From Aurelia coerulea (lineage: Eukaryota > Cnidaria > Scyphozoa > Semaeostomeae > Ulmaridae), in contig CM076945.1 of NCBI GenBank assembly GCA_039566865.1, positions 8,483,501 through 8,547,500 on the forward strand: a stretch of DNA of 64,000 bases, written 5' to 3'. Positions 44,386-55,744 of the stretch are shown here, piece by piece (within the stretch, counting starts at the first letter, position 1; every line of letters begins with the position of its first letter). The notes under the pieces are model-generated. The model made no database searches. It was not told the origin of the DNA and saw only the letters and a program-made list of their open reading frames with translations. The translations under genes were made by a program, and so were the position numbers.

Positions 44386-44512
44386 TCATGACTCCAATGC
44401 ATAAAGGCATGACTCCAATGCATAAAGCATGACTCCAATGCATAAAGGCATGACTTCAATGCATAAAGCATGACGCCAATGCAAAGAGCATGACTCCAAT
44501 GCATAAAAGCTC
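44386..44512. repeat. About 21-bp tandem repeat (CATGACTCCAATGCATAAAG)
   Basis: About six units of CATGACTCCAATGCATAAAG with 0-2 extra bases, last units diverged. The minus-strand open frame over it (ALCIGVMLYALKSC...) is only the repeat. Confidence 0.9.
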
Positions 44513-45687
44513 GATGAAAAAACCCACAAGATGTTTTGTTATTGATTTTCTTTGAAGATTTAGCCAATCACATCTATGACAGTGTGCCTTTAATAGTTTT
44601 CATATTACAAACTTTCAAATGGTTGCTTATTTGTAGGTCACCCAGTGCAAGGTGTAGAAGTCATTCATAGAAGCATAATGGTGGAAATGACTAGACTGGA
44701 CAATGAATGAGTGAACTACATACAAAGGAGTCAATAAAACTTGTAGAAGGACCCTAGGCAACATTCCATATCAAATTAGATCGTGCTGATAAAAAAATTA
44801 CTTATTTTTCTTAAATCATAAAACATCAGGATGAGAATAAAAGCAAGAAAGAATAATGAAAAACGAGGATTTGTATTGTTGAAGATTTCCAGCCGACTTT
44901 TTGTTAGCAAACAAAATTATTTCAGTGCTGGCAAGGTGTTCTCTCAGCAGCTCTTCACTATGAGCTTTGATGTTGGAAACAGCTTGACCGTGCGTAGTCT
45001 CCTATTTTGTTTTATTCAATTTCTTACCGTATATAAACAAAGAAAATGACATTGAAACGTTGGAAGTTTATACTAATAGACCTATCTATTATGCATGAGA
45101 CAATTTCATATTCTAAACTGAACAGGGCGTGTTCAATTTCCATTTCTCTAATTCGTGAAAATTCTAACAAATTATCTTACAGTATAATCTTACAGAAATC
45201 TTCAAGCGACAACGGATCTTAAATATACGATAAAAAGGAATGAGAGCTGACAACGCCTCAGCCAGAACTACACAAGATTTCTAGTCTTCATACACAAAAT
45301 CTTCGCCCGATAGATGGGCGGGGTTCAGCAAAACACCAAAATTTAATGAAAATAAAAATAAAAAAATCGCAAAATTGCAAACAACGCTTAAACTTTGAAA
45401 ATTTACCGCAGAAAGCTATCTCACTGCCACGCAATGATCATTTAAGAGAAGTAAAGGTTCATCATACCAAGCAATACTTCAGACCTTTTAGGCTACAGTT
45501 TTTGAGATCATTCAACTTCCTGGAATACTTACAAGAAAAGTATCAATTTTGTTTGCTCTTGAGAAAAGCACTTCTATATCTTTCATGTATGGGTTACATT
45601 TTGATGGCCTAGCTCTTGTTCTTTTTAGTTGGATTTTGCAGTTGAAATTAGAAAGAGCATTTTCAAATGGTTCACGAATCCAGCAGA

Positions 45688-45764
45688 GAGCTTACCCGAG
45701 CTCACCCGAGAGCTTACCCGAGAGCTTACCCGAGAGCTTACCCGAGAGCTTACCCGAGCTCACC
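45688..45764. repeat. 12-bp tandem repeat (CCCGAGAGCTTA)
   Basis: Six to seven near-perfect units. Two overlapping plus-strand frames read as Pro-Glu-Ser-Leu or Glu-Leu-Thr-Arg repeats. There is no independent sign of coding. Confidence 0.9.
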
Positions 45765-45950
45765 AGCAAAGTGCTCACCAGAAAAGGAAAAACGGTGGCA
45801 TCTCTGCAAGTGACTTCCTACAACTTTCATTACTAAATTGGTACCACAGAGTGATCTAATGTCGAGTCAATATACTATAATACTACAATTATGTGTTTCC
45901 AATTTTCCCCATGATCTTAGATTTGCTCTAAGTCTATTCCATGGTCTATC

Positions 45951-46109
45951 AGCGCTAAAAGAATATAATTACCCCCTGCGGAGGCGTAACCAAATAAGAG
46001 GACACTGTGAAGGAGAAACGAGAAGAAACTGAGTTCTTGTCATTTCTCCTTCGCAGCGTTCTCTTATTTACTTACGCCCCCGCAGGGGTAATTATACTCT
46101 TTTAGCGCT
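45951..46109. mobile_element. 159-bp foldback MITE (AGCGCTAAAAG ends)
   Basis: Arms AGCGCTAAAAGAATATAATT and the complement 'aattatactcttttagcgct' extend inward over 'acccc-tgcggaggcgtaa--aaataagag'. The centre is about 25 bp. Non-coding hairpin element. Confidence 0.8.
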
Positions 46110-47292
46110 TATAGACGACGCTTACAGGAAGTCTACCATGATCTCATAGAATCTTTCCATTTAAAGGGGCTCCGTCGTCAAAATGTAAACAAAACGATGA
46201 TTTTTGCAGTTTTTTGAAAGGTGATATCACACTGGATTTTCGTATCTTTTTCAAAATGAAAGTTGCTGTTTGGGCATTAATCCTTGTACTTCACTAAGGG
46301 ACAAACCAAACATTCATATCTTCTACGATTGCTCGGATATAAGTGGATTTTTAACGGTCACCTTTTGGTGGCTTGGGTGAAGCCACCAAACAAACTGCAG
46401 AAAACGATGGATGAACAATGGATAATCCCCGACACGTGCGAGTTTACGGATTTGTTTACTGTTAAAGTCATATTGTCAACCATGACTGTTTGTGTGTCGA
46501 ATAGGTCAGGAAAATCATCATAATCATCACAATGATACGAGAGTCGACTTTGGCGCCACAAAGGATGATCCTTAGAAATAGGCCTTTAAATACGTTAAAA
46601 CCTGTTCGCTTAAATTGATCAAAATATGCGAGCTTCATGATTCTTAGAAAATTTCAGATTCTATTTGACTCAGAGATAACCAATGCGTTATTACATGGTA
46701 ATATAAAATTTACGAGTATATTAAGTCCTTGGTCGCCAACGTGTTTTAATCTCTGTAGAATCTGGTCAATAAGCGCTTAAAAATAGCTACTTTTCTTAAA
46801 ACGACCATCGCCAGTCAGCGATAGAATTAGTTATAGTACGAGAACCTTCTGCGATTTATAATCCAGGCAGCCCCTCGGCTCCTTTACGCTAATCTTGCTA
46901 TTTAACAAATGGGAAAAGAGGACTGCGCTAAAGATATGGGCGTCAGAGAAACATAACCATGATACTTTGCGGCTCAAGATAAATTGAGCTGTCAAATCAC
47001 TCGAAATTTCTTTGTTCACATTGGTCCGTATTCCGATTATTTTCAACACGACTTTTGCATGCTTAGCTAAAAACATCACAGGTTGCAATCCACACATTTT
47101 ATCTCACTCTCAGAGCGTTTATTTGATGTTCACTGTCCATAGACAAACACCGTTCAATAGATGCTTCTTTCCAATAGAGTTCAATAGACCATGATCCTTT
47201 GCTTTTCATGATGAATCGACCAATCAGATCAATCGAAATTCTTCCAGACGCAAAGAATCATGGTAAAAAATTGCCTGATGTCATGTTGAGTG
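46110..47292. other. No recognised feature
   Basis: Unique-looking DNA. The overlapping frames at 46284-46523 (+) and 46358-46561 (-) are not recognised and have no splice support. Confidence 0.4.
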
Positions 47293-47369
47293 CTACCCTG
47301 GGTACCAGACTCTCTAACATAAAAACAGAGTTTCTGTTTTTATATGAGAGAGTCTGGTACCCAGGGTAG
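47293..47369. repeat. 77-bp near-perfect hairpin
   Basis: CTACCCTGGGTACCAGACTC through its inverse complement, with a second paired block 'aaaaacagag-ttctgttttt' at the loop. It could be a tiny foldback element or a stable RNA hairpin if transcribed. Confidence 0.85.
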
Positions 47370-47791
47370 TTGAGTGCAGTCATCTATGCTTTTTCGGACA
47401 GTGCGTACACATCAGTATGTATGTCTGATCAAGACCAACAGTAAGGTCACATGGACAAACTACTTTATTATCCAATAGGATCAAACAAATCCTAACTGTT
47501 TATCCAAGAGATAATTTAAAAAAAGGTTGAACAAATGTTTATTCAAACTGAATCCTTAAATATGAATCGCTCTATGCAATATTCAGTCACCAAGGGCAAC
47601 TTTATTTGAAATAGATGTACACGAGTACAATGGAACACCAGAACGTCCTTGAGCTATTTGGGTTAGGCCTTTGTATCCCTGAAACAAAACGCTACTAAAT
47701 ATTAGAAAAATGTTTGAGGAACCAATCCAGAATGCTATCAACTAATACTTCAGTCTTTATGTATAACTTAAGATGGGCAAACAGCTATTAA

Positions 47792-49338
47792 GGTTACTGT
47801 AACGGTTCAAACGAGAATTTTTCGATTTTTCGTTTTCGTCATATTCTGATGCTCCAAGTATTCAAGTACGGTTTTAGCCACCTCACTTCACAAAACGAAC
47901 CCAAATACTTGCAAATTTGAGCATTTTAAAAGAAGCACTCTTGTTTCTCAAAAATTGCGCGAACAGCATTAGGCGATTAAGGTAAACTCACTTGACCTTG
48001 CGAATGATTCGCATACTCCTGTGGTTTAGAAGGCAATAATTTTAATCCGCACGGATATAATATTTGCTCTTTGTTTAACAAAAACTCCTTTGCTTTCGCA
48101 ACTGATTCATTCGCAATGGGGCGTTTTCGAAAAGCTGACTGGGCGCAGAAAAAACGACCAAAGTTTAGAAAAAGAATTGAAAAATCCTTTGAAAGAGAAG
48201 AGGAAACGAATCTTGCGTCATCAGATAAGGGGTCGTGGTTTGACCAGGAAAGTTTGTATGCTGAGGAGGGATCAGAATCTGAGTTAGATGAGTTGGACGA
48301 AGAGGACACAAACGAAGAAAGCGCATCTGAATCATCAGCAAACCTTTTCTTGATAAGTTTATCCTTACTAGAAACCCAACTGAATGCGACCTCGGTTTGC
48401 AAGGAATGCCACAGCGATTTAAAAATTATCGATGAAAAAAAGAAGCGTCAGGGCCTCGGTGCCAGCTGGGAAATTTACTGCACTAATAATGACTGTCCAT
48501 CAAAAAGCACAAAGAAGTCATTCCCAATAAGTCCTAAAGATGGTCGATCGTTTGCTGTAAATAAAAAGTTTGCTTTCCATTTCCTTCAGCATGACCTGCA
48601 ACATCCCTTGCTCCATTTTCACATCAAGCGGAATTTCGTGACAGCCACATTCGTAAATCCCTCGTTGCTGTTTTATGGTTTTATTGACAAAAAAATTTAC
48701 CTACACCGCGCTTAAGCCTTATTGCTTGACCTGTGGTTTCATGTTTGCACTTACAAGCATAATCGTTTTTCCCGCACTTTTTTCCTGAATTTGATAAAAG
48801 CCTGATTTCTTGAAACAGGATTCTGGAGTACTGGTAGGTACTAAAAAATCTTTGTGTACCCAACGGACCAATCAAATGGCTTGCAACTTGGCCCACATGG
48901 TCACAAAGCATGTAACTACGAAACCGTGTCAGCGATTTTCTACAGATCCACGGGTCCGATTTTTACAGAGGTTTCAAAGTTGAAAACGGCATTTCAGAAA
49001 TTTACACAAATTTAAAATGGCATTATTTTTAGACAGTACATTTTATCAAAAATCCGTGACACGGTTTTGGAGTTCAAGACCTTAAGTCTTTGGTAAATAG
49101 ATAGTCGCAGTCCAACGATGGTCGCTGGGGTACACAAAGATTTTTTCGCTAGGGTGGTCGATTTTGCCGAAAATCTGGAATAAATCATTTGTGCTTTCTT
49201 TAAATCGACTGCGCATATTTTCATGATATTCTGCGTTTAATTCTGCAGCGAATGATCTATAGGTTTATTTGGTATATTTTGAGGAACGGCCATGGTAAGC
49301 AAAGTTTCTTAATCACTGTCTGAACGGTTACAGTAACC
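47792..49338 (+). mobile_element. TTAA-flanked DNA transposon, internally deleted (Kolobok-like)
   Basis: Flanked by TTAA at 47788-47791 and 49339-49342. The terminal inverted repeats are GGTTACTGTAACGGTTCAAA (left) and GGTTACTGTAACCGTTCAGA (complement of the right). The first 12 bases are identical and themselves almost palindromic. It encloses a plus-strand transposase N-terminal fragment (48116-48715). TTAA targets occur in piggyBac and Kolobok elements. The Cys-rich protein fits a Kolobok or Mutator-type transposase better than piggyBac, but the family is inferred. At 1.55 kb it is too short for a full enzyme. Confidence 0.8.
48116..48715 (+). CDS. Transposase N-terminal fragment (Mutator-like/Kolobok-like)
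   Basis: From the second ATG (48116) the protein begins MGRFRKADWAQKKRPKFRKR, a basic start typical of these transposases. An acidic Ser/Glu stretch follows (about residues 45-80), then SVCKECHSDLKIIDEKKKRQ, GLGASWEIYCTNNDCPSKST, KKSFPISPKDGRSFAVNKKF. The paired CxxC and Cx(4)C with 'GL--S----C----C' and 'FEVN/AVN' resembles the zinc-binding N-terminal part of Mutator-type transposase proteins in invertebrate genomes. After 'AVNKK' the sequence stops resembling the family, and no DDE catalytic core follows before TAA. An upstream ATG at 48071 adds 15 residues. Probably non-functional as an enzyme, though the frame itself is intact. Confidence 0.6.
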   Translation: MGRFRKADWAQKKRPKFRKRIEKSFEREEETNLASSDKGSWFDQESLYAEEGSESELDELDEEDTNEESASESSANLFLISLSLLETQLNATSVCKECHSDLKIIDEKKKRQGLGASWEIYCTNNDCPSKSTKKSFPISPKDGRSFAVNKKFAFHFLQHDLQHPLLHFHIKRNFVTATFVNPSLLFYGFIDKKIYLHRA

Positions 49339-49499
49339 TTAATACACCCTTTAGCTATTCTACAAAAGAGCCTGGATTGAGCGTCTTTCTTATACATTTC
49401 ATACGCGACTTTCGATTGAGTGGCGATGAAGCTTCTATCACTATTTCGTACATTCGAAAATTCCATTTGCAAAATACCGTTCAATTCTAATTCTTTTCC

Positions 49500-49705
49500 G
49501 AATAGCTGGGGGGCCTCTTATCTATTTAGTTGTATTTTAGTTTATCTCCTTCATGTGATGACCCTGGGGTAGTCATGATCTTTTGCTCCCCTTGGCATCG
49601 TTTCTGTAGTATTGTATGGTAGCTCGTTTGTAATCTTAGGTAATTCGTAAATTGTAAATTTCTAACATTGAATTTATAGAAAAAAAATAAATAAATAAAT
49701 AAATC
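49500..49705 (+). mobile_element. LINE 3' UTR tail with (AAAT)n end
   Basis: Resembles the 3' UTR of the LINE at 25067-27774: 'gggtagtcatgatcttttgc' and 'tccccttggcatcgtttctg' against 'gttgtcatagtctattgc' and 'tccccgtggtattatcg'. It ends in (AAAT)n near 49684-49704. Only the extreme 3' end was inserted. Confidence 0.6.
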
Positions 49706-50142
49706 CTGAGAAAGTTGCATCACAGCTCTGTCAAATGAGAATCACAATTCTATCTTCAACTTTGAGTGAGATTTTTACTCTGTGCTGATCTCGTGTTCTT
49801 CGAGATTCTTGATAAAATAATAACATTTGAGTAAATTTGACGCATACCATCTGAAAGCAAGATCTATCTTCTTTCCAATGATATCCCGGTTAGGCGCATT
49901 AATTAGATTATTAATCACTTCACTGACGTTTCGTAAGTGTGGCCTTTTCAGATGCTGGACAGTGATGGGACATTTACATAGACCATAGACTAAAATCTAT
50001 CTTTACGTGAGAGCATATTTTGTCATCCTTAATCGATGCAGCTTATGGGAATAAAACTGTCTTTTTCCTACCTTGGGCATCACCTCAAATGCTTCCAGGC
50101 CTGACTTTTTTTGACAAAATCTGTTTCATAATTTTTAAAGGG

Positions 50143-50669
50143 GCATAGGCTCCAAATCTTTAAAAAGGCTGGTGCAAAATTCAATGACCTATTTCTTTGA
50201 ACCGAATGACTTCAAAGAAATTTGTTGCTATTTCTCTATAATTCTACCGTTGGACCTTTCTAAAATCTTCAATATTTTCAGAATTGGAGTGTTTTGCTTC
50301 TTTTTGAAGAATTCAAGAAAAATTTTCAAAAAACTTAAAATCATCGTAATTTCTAAACTGTTTGACGCAACACGAAATAATTTAGAAGAAAACCAAAGTT
50401 TATGGATGTCTACAATATGGTATCAAGCAAAAGTCTGTCACTCTTCAGGTTTATGATTTAGAAATTTGATGACGTCACATCCTCAAATGAATTCAAATAG
50501 AAGATACGCTGTGATTTCGAAAAATGTTCAAAACTTCTAAAATGTCCAACGGTAGAATTATAGATAAGTATCAAAAGTTTCTTTCAAGCCATTCAATCAG
50601 AAGAAACATAAAGGTCATAGAATTTTACACCCACCTTTTTACGCAGAGTTAAAGATTTGGAACCTATGC
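50143..50669. mobile_element. GCATAGG-ended MITE, copy 4
   Basis: Ends GCATAGGCTCCAAATCTTTA and complement 'aaagatttggaacctatgc', with the family arms and the TTTGATGACGTCACATCCTC centre. The flanks do not show a clean target duplication. Confidence 0.85.
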
Positions 50670-52160
50670 GGAAAAAGATGTTGCTCTTACAGCATGCTGT
50701 ATCAGAAAATCGGCCATATGTACTAAATATCAAGCAAATGATCAATAATCTCATTAATATATCCAAGCTGCATATTATAAGAAAGAAGAAAGATTGAATT
50801 TTGAAATGGTATACATCACAACTACTTAAATTTCATCATTTTTCAAAGATTTTCAATTGGAGTAGTTTTTTCCTGAAACACACTTTATAAAACGAACTAT
50901 AGTCGAAATTAGATTTATTCATTTTATATTTATATTTAATTTATTGCTGTATTTCTGTTACTACATATTTGGATTAGTTCTTTCGTTGCTGCTGTTGCTG
51001 TTGCTGTTATAATTAGCTTCTTTTATTCTATGTTAAAGTGTAGCAAGTTATTATCAAGGAAATTGAAGTTGAAATTGGTACGTTTAACTTGGAGGCGTTT
51101 TCTTGATTGTAGGTATAATCTGGCAAATGCCTATACCTATGTTTCACTCACTGGGCATCGAGAAAGTGGGTAGTCACCTTATTTTTGGAATCTATGTTTG
51201 CAGATAAGATAGTTACATATTCAGCTATTTATTTATCTTCTGCATCAGCTCTCTCATGAAAGCCCATCATTATCTGATTTCTGATATATCATATCAGCAA
51301 GACAAAGCTACCTCCCATGCCTGCAACGTTCATCGATCATATGCTGGGAATAATTTCCAAAGATTTCTTTTATTTTGATCAAAATGAAATAAAGAGCCAC
51401 ATGATGCCTTTATTCAATTAAATTTAGCTTCGCACCTCACATGAAGTTGATAAAGATCCGGAAATTCCAATTTGTGGCGAAGTAAACAACTGCTTTCAAT
51501 GATGTCCCTGCTTGCTGACGCTAAGGAAAACAGCTATGTAAACAATCAATAGAAGAGACAGAGGATTAGACTGTTTATTTTCTTTACTTGCATGAATCAG
51601 TTTTAGAATGCTGGTTATTTATCCGAAACCTGCTTGAAAGCTAAAAGCTAACCTGTAGCCAGAAAGTTCATTTTTTAAGTTGATCATTGTTTCGATTCTT
51701 TGTTTACATTCAATTGTCTCGGTCGGCAAAGATCATCTTTCGATGTGTCAGAAAAATAGTATCTTAGAGTCCCCAACATTTAATTTGAAATAGTACATAT
51801 GACCTAAAACTGTTAAGCGTCCAATAATAACAACATGGTGTGTGGGAATACCTCAGCAGTGTTGCCTTCAATACGATAACGGATTTTGACGAATGCTTTT
51901 AGGTCAGATCCCCATGTGCCTTTGCTGTCTATTGCCTGGAAAACTGCTTACTATTATTCGAAAAGTTTCTTTGAACAATGCTCTCAAAGCAGGTTCTTAG
52001 TTTTTTATCCCAAGCTACTATGCAGTAGATGATCTTAGATAGACCTTGGAATTGCGGCAGCTTGCCTAGAAAGTTTCTAATCATCATTAAGTGGATGTTA
52101 ACTCACTGCATCTCTTTATGTACTTGCCTCAGGAGTTGTCTCTTTCCCTTTCAGTTTGAA
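50670..52160. other. No recognised gene
   Basis: AT-rich sequence with a short GCTGTT microsatellite near 50990-51008. No exon, RNA gene or transposon end was found. Confidence 0.4.
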
Positions 52161-52345
52161 GGAGTTGTGGTGCAGCGGTGCAAATCCTGTGACTTTGCAA
52201 CCCAGACGGACGGGGCTCGCGCCCCACCCACACCGTATGAGTGTCATGAAAAGAGGTTGCAGACTTGATAAGGACTAAGCTACTTCTGGGATCTCAGCTC
52301 TTGGTGCTAAAAAGTGCAACTTCGAGGCAACCTCACAGACCCCTA
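52161..52345 (+). mobile_element. Possible tRNA-derived SINE
   Basis: GGAGTTGTGGTGCAGCGGTG resembles a tRNA 5' end with an A box (TGGTGCAGCGGT). It is followed by 'aatcctgtgactttgcaacc' and, at 52212-52225, GGGGCTCGCGCCCC in the place of the T arm, then CCACACC. The spacing is tRNA-like but the B box is atypical. The non-tRNA part runs to about 52345 without a clear A tail. There is only one copy in the window, so the call is tentative. Confidence 0.4.
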
Positions 52346-54048
52346 TGTCTTTTATTCCATGGTTGGCCTCATTGACCACATATAGGCATCTAGGCTTGCC
52401 TGAGAGAACTCATACTTTCCACTGGCGCAGACATGAGCCCAAAGGGTACAACAGCAAAATCGAATTTGTTTTGGAAGCAGTCTAGTCTTAACAGCCTTGT
52501 TGCATACAAACAAATATGAGCCTATGCTTGCTCTTGTCTTTGCTGTGTTGTGTGGATGACTGACCGGTGGGAAATGTAAGAATAACGTATGAGTAAACCT
52601 CTTCATTAAACGAAGTCAGTACAGACTGGCATAAAGATATTTTATTGCCCGTACGCAAAACACAGAACAATAACTAAAACTGCGTCATAATCTAGTACAA
52701 TGATCATGTCTAAATGTAGCCATAATCATAATCATGTATGTTGCTAACGATAACGATTTCGTACCGCGTTTTTTACCAAACCTGCTTTGTGCAAACAAAG
52801 CTGAACCCCACGAATGGAAACGCTAGTTGGAAAGGCATGAAAACCAACCAGAACCTTGTCATTAACGCCAATATACTATGTGAGAACCAGAAACAGAACC
52901 AGAACCACAAGGAAAAAACAACTTGCCTTGGAATAGATACGGTTAGATTTAGGGGGAAAAATATGAAAGACACTATCACCAGACCTGAACAATTAAGAAT
53001 ATACATTCAGATACTCAAAAGACTCATCATTAACGCCCATAAATGCCAAGCCTGCAACTGCAGATTATGTAAAATATTTTACCCTGGTTTAGGTTTTTTA
53101 TTGTGAATTACATTTTCTTTATAACATTGTATGCATTTTTGTAAATAGTTGGCCTTAATTAACAATCATAGCTGTCATTTTTTAGCCAACTTCAAATAAA
53201 AGAATTAATAATGATAAGAATAATAAAAATGAACCATAATCAAAGATAACAGAAAATAAAATATAAAACAAAACTGTTAAAAACAAATGTTTCGATCATA
53301 AAATCTTCATTAGTCTAATAAACTAGCAATAATAACAATAGTAACGCATACAAATATAATTTTGCCTGTTTCAAATTAGCCAGGAAGGCAGCACCATTAA
53401 GCTACATACGTGGTCATTTAATTACTCATCGCCGATTAAAAGTCTGATATCTCTTATCATGAGAGCTATCTTGTGCAAACAAGACTTTCTATAGACCAGG
53501 CAAGCTGCATTTGAAATCAAAGGAATGGTTCTGCATAAGAAAAGGCTATTGGCATGTAAATAAATAAAATCACCTTGCCTTTGAAAAGTTGATCAAAAAC
53601 AGTATTTGTGGCTTCGAACATCTTATTACAAGTATCAAAAACAACTGCTTAAATAGCGAAGTCTCTATCCAAAGTTAAGCGTAAATTATTCATAATCCTC
53701 GGCCACAAATTTGCACGTAAAACCCGAAGCACGCAATTCCATTCAATTCCTATACGGCCTCCAACTGAAAAGATTTGAATGTTTAAACATGTGGTCGATC
53801 TTTATCGTGACGAAATCTTGACTTTGAAACATTGCAAGAAATTAATGCGTCTTGAGAAACTTGAGTTTAGTCTGTGAAAAATTGATGAATAGGAAACAGA
53901 CGTAACAGCGAAGAAAAAACAATAAAATAGCACAACAACTGAAATTATTGTAGTCCTTGAAACTTATTTTGTACGGCGATAATTGACGCATCGATTGCTA
54001 ATGCACAGTTACTTACTTTTGCTGAAGCCTTTTGCGGCATCAATAAAC
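52346..54048. other. No recognised gene
   Basis: Open frame 52738-53106 (+, 122 codons, rich in Asn/Gln/Lys) has no recognised domain. Otherwise AT-rich sequence. Confidence 0.35.
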
Positions 54049-54250
54049 TGCAGGGTGTTCCAAAAAGTCTGTGCTCGGTTTGTGTGGCTGCTGTGGTGGA
54101 GCCGTTTATTCAATTGTCCTGCTTTTCTACAGTTTCATAGGAACTGCTTCAACTTGTCGTTTTAAATCTTGTTTTAGTCGTCAATCTGACAAGTGATTGC
54201 TGATTTATGGCACAACAAAGTCAGAATTAAATAGCTAGTTGCTTGAAAAA
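54049..54250. mobile_element. Mariner-like terminal fragment, copy 2
   Basis: Begins CAGGGTGTTCCAAAAAGTCT, a typical mariner-style end, and aligns with 42412-42640 over about 180 bp. Confidence 0.55.
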
Positions 54251-54556
54251 TAGCAATTCTTTTGCTTTCCAACAATGAGTCGAAGTCAAGTCAACATCGA
54301 AAGAGAATTTTAGCGTTGTAGTTGAATATTTTCTGCACTTAAAAAGGTGCTTACCATTGTTTATCTATAACACAAAAGTTCAAATACAGTGCCAAACCAT
54401 TTCTTGGAATATTTTCTTGATGACACATGACAAAGTACCACATGACAAATGATCACATTTTAACCGAAAACCTATATATATATATATATATATAGGTCGA
54501 AACACAGAAATGACAACAAACTCGTTGAGACGTAACGCTAATATGATATGCTACTA

Positions 54557-54584
54557 GTTTCGTCTGTTCACGCAGACTCTTCAG
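54557..54584 (-). ncRNA. Hammerhead-ribozyme-like core, left arm
   Basis: On the minus strand: CTGAAGA, stem GTCTG / loop CGTGAA / stem CAGAC, then GAAAC. All invariant residues of this half of the hammerhead core (C-U-G-A-N-G-A and G-A-A-A) are present. The cleavage-site half was not identified unambiguously. Hammerhead motifs are known from the repeats of Penelope-like elements. Confidence 0.45.
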
Positions 54585-54595
54585 GCTTATTTTGT

Positions 54596-54623
54596 CTGAA
54601 GAGTCTGCGTGAACAGACGAAAC
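54596..54623 (+). ncRNA. Hammerhead-ribozyme-like core, right arm
   Basis: Plus strand: CTGAAGA 54596-54602, helix II GTCTG 54603-54607 with CAGAC 54614-54618, loop CGTGAA, GAAA 54619-54622. If the long palindrome forms helix III, the partner of A54622 is T54558 and the scissile site would follow T54559. A paired helix I is then not obvious, so activity in this arrangement is doubtful. Confidence 0.45.
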
Positions 54624-55059
54624 TAGTAGCATATCATATTAGCGTTACGTCTCAACGAGTTTGTTGTCATTTCTGTGTTTCGACCTATATCTTACAGTAC
54701 CTGGTATATATATATATATTAGCCCAAGGGCAGGTTCCCATAAACAAAAAAAAGTTGCCAACATATATTATCCATTGGATAAGTTACCAGATGTTGCTTT
54801 ACAAAGTCACATTTGATCAGCTATATTTCGTAGCTGGAAACATTAACTACGCCTAAAACGCCAGTTTTGTCGGTAAATCGAGTTGCTAGAATCTTCATCT
54901 AAAAGTTCTAGGAGGTCAAGAATAAAACCATTCTGCTGTTGAATGTGGAGGTGCTGTTGACATTGTATCTCGGAGTTTCGAATTCGAAATCGAATCTGAG
55001 TTCGAAACTCCCATACGATCCCAGAGGCAACGTTTCTCGATAATTAAACTTGAACATAA

Positions 55060-55513
55060 CTTGGTATAGGTGCTTTGAATGTAGAAATATTAGTGTTGAA
55101 AGTTCAAATTTGCAGTCACTTCCAAACAAGAGCTTTGCAGTTTTGGCCTAAGAACATTCCAGAAGCACAGTGAATATATCAACAATATCCTTGATAAAGC
55201 TTGAAAAGAAATTATATCATATTATATTCTATTTTCTAGAGTTTGTTTATTAATTTAATTTAATTTTTATTTCTAATTTTGACGTGCTTCAGCAGTTTTC
55301 TTATGCTTGATAGGCAAAGTTCTGGCTTAGAGGTGGAGGCAAATTAGAACTTTCAAGATTAATATTTCCACACTCCAAGCACCATTACCAACAAAATAGG
55401 TATCTTCGTTTCAGCTTACTGTCGAGGAACGTTATAAGTGATTAGCTACAAGCCAAAGCTACATTTTCATCGCTAGGACGACCAAATCTCCTTTCTGTTT
55501 TTAGGACACCCGG
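55060..55513. mobile_element. Degraded CCGGGTGTCCC TIR element
   Basis: Ends 'ttaggacacccgg' plus TA (55514-55515) and shares 'gaaagt-caaatttg', 'gagctttg--gttttggcctaag', and 'gaggcaaatt-g-actttcaagattaatatt' with 6663-7625. The left terminus is eroded. Confidence 0.55.
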
Positions 55514-55543
55514 TAATTCCCTCCCAGTTGCGCTGTTTGGTAA

Positions 55544-55711
55544 AAATCCACACACGCATTGAAGGACCTGCAAGAAACATTACGAACTAATCGTATGAGT
55601 CTTACCAATACAACATCTGCCGACATTTTCAACCACCTTGTTTTGAAGGAGAAACAAAACAAACTCAATCTTGTTGAAGAAATGATTGGAATTGCAAAGA
55701 TGATCACGTAA
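55544..55711 (+). CDS. Possible coding remnant or terminal exon, unknown
   Basis: A 55-codon open frame reads STHALKDLQETLRTNRMSLT then NTTSADIFNHLVLKEKQNKL, NLVEEMIGIAKMIT and TAA. Its composition is unusually protein-like, with an amphipathic helix. It begins just after a transposon end, has no clear acceptor, and I cannot name a family. Confidence 0.25.
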   Translation, partial: KSTHALKDLQETLRTNRMSLTNTTSADIFNHLVLKEKQNKLNLVEEMIGIAKMIT

Positions 55712-55744
55712 AATCGCCCGACGATAATTTGATTGGGAAGAAAA

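Larger units (their letters stand above)
54490..54690. repeat. Perfect 95-bp inverted repeat with 11-bp loop
   Basis: The arms 54490-54584 and 54596-54690 are exact inverse complements. The spacer is GCTTATTTTGT. (TA)n microsatellite lies directly left (54475-54493) and again at 54705-54718. Complete identity means either a very recent event or gene-conversion-like maintenance. Each arm contains a hammerhead-like core (separate entries). Confidence 0.97.

Noticed and set aside
45549..45859. Pro-Glu-Ser-Leu repeat protein
   Set aside because: Two frames through the same 12-bp repeat both look repetitive. No flanking coding evidence.
47977..48402. 141-codon minus-strand Ser-rich frame
   Set aside because: It is antisense to the transposase fragment. 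The Ser-rich composition mirrors the Glu/Asp-rich sense strand.
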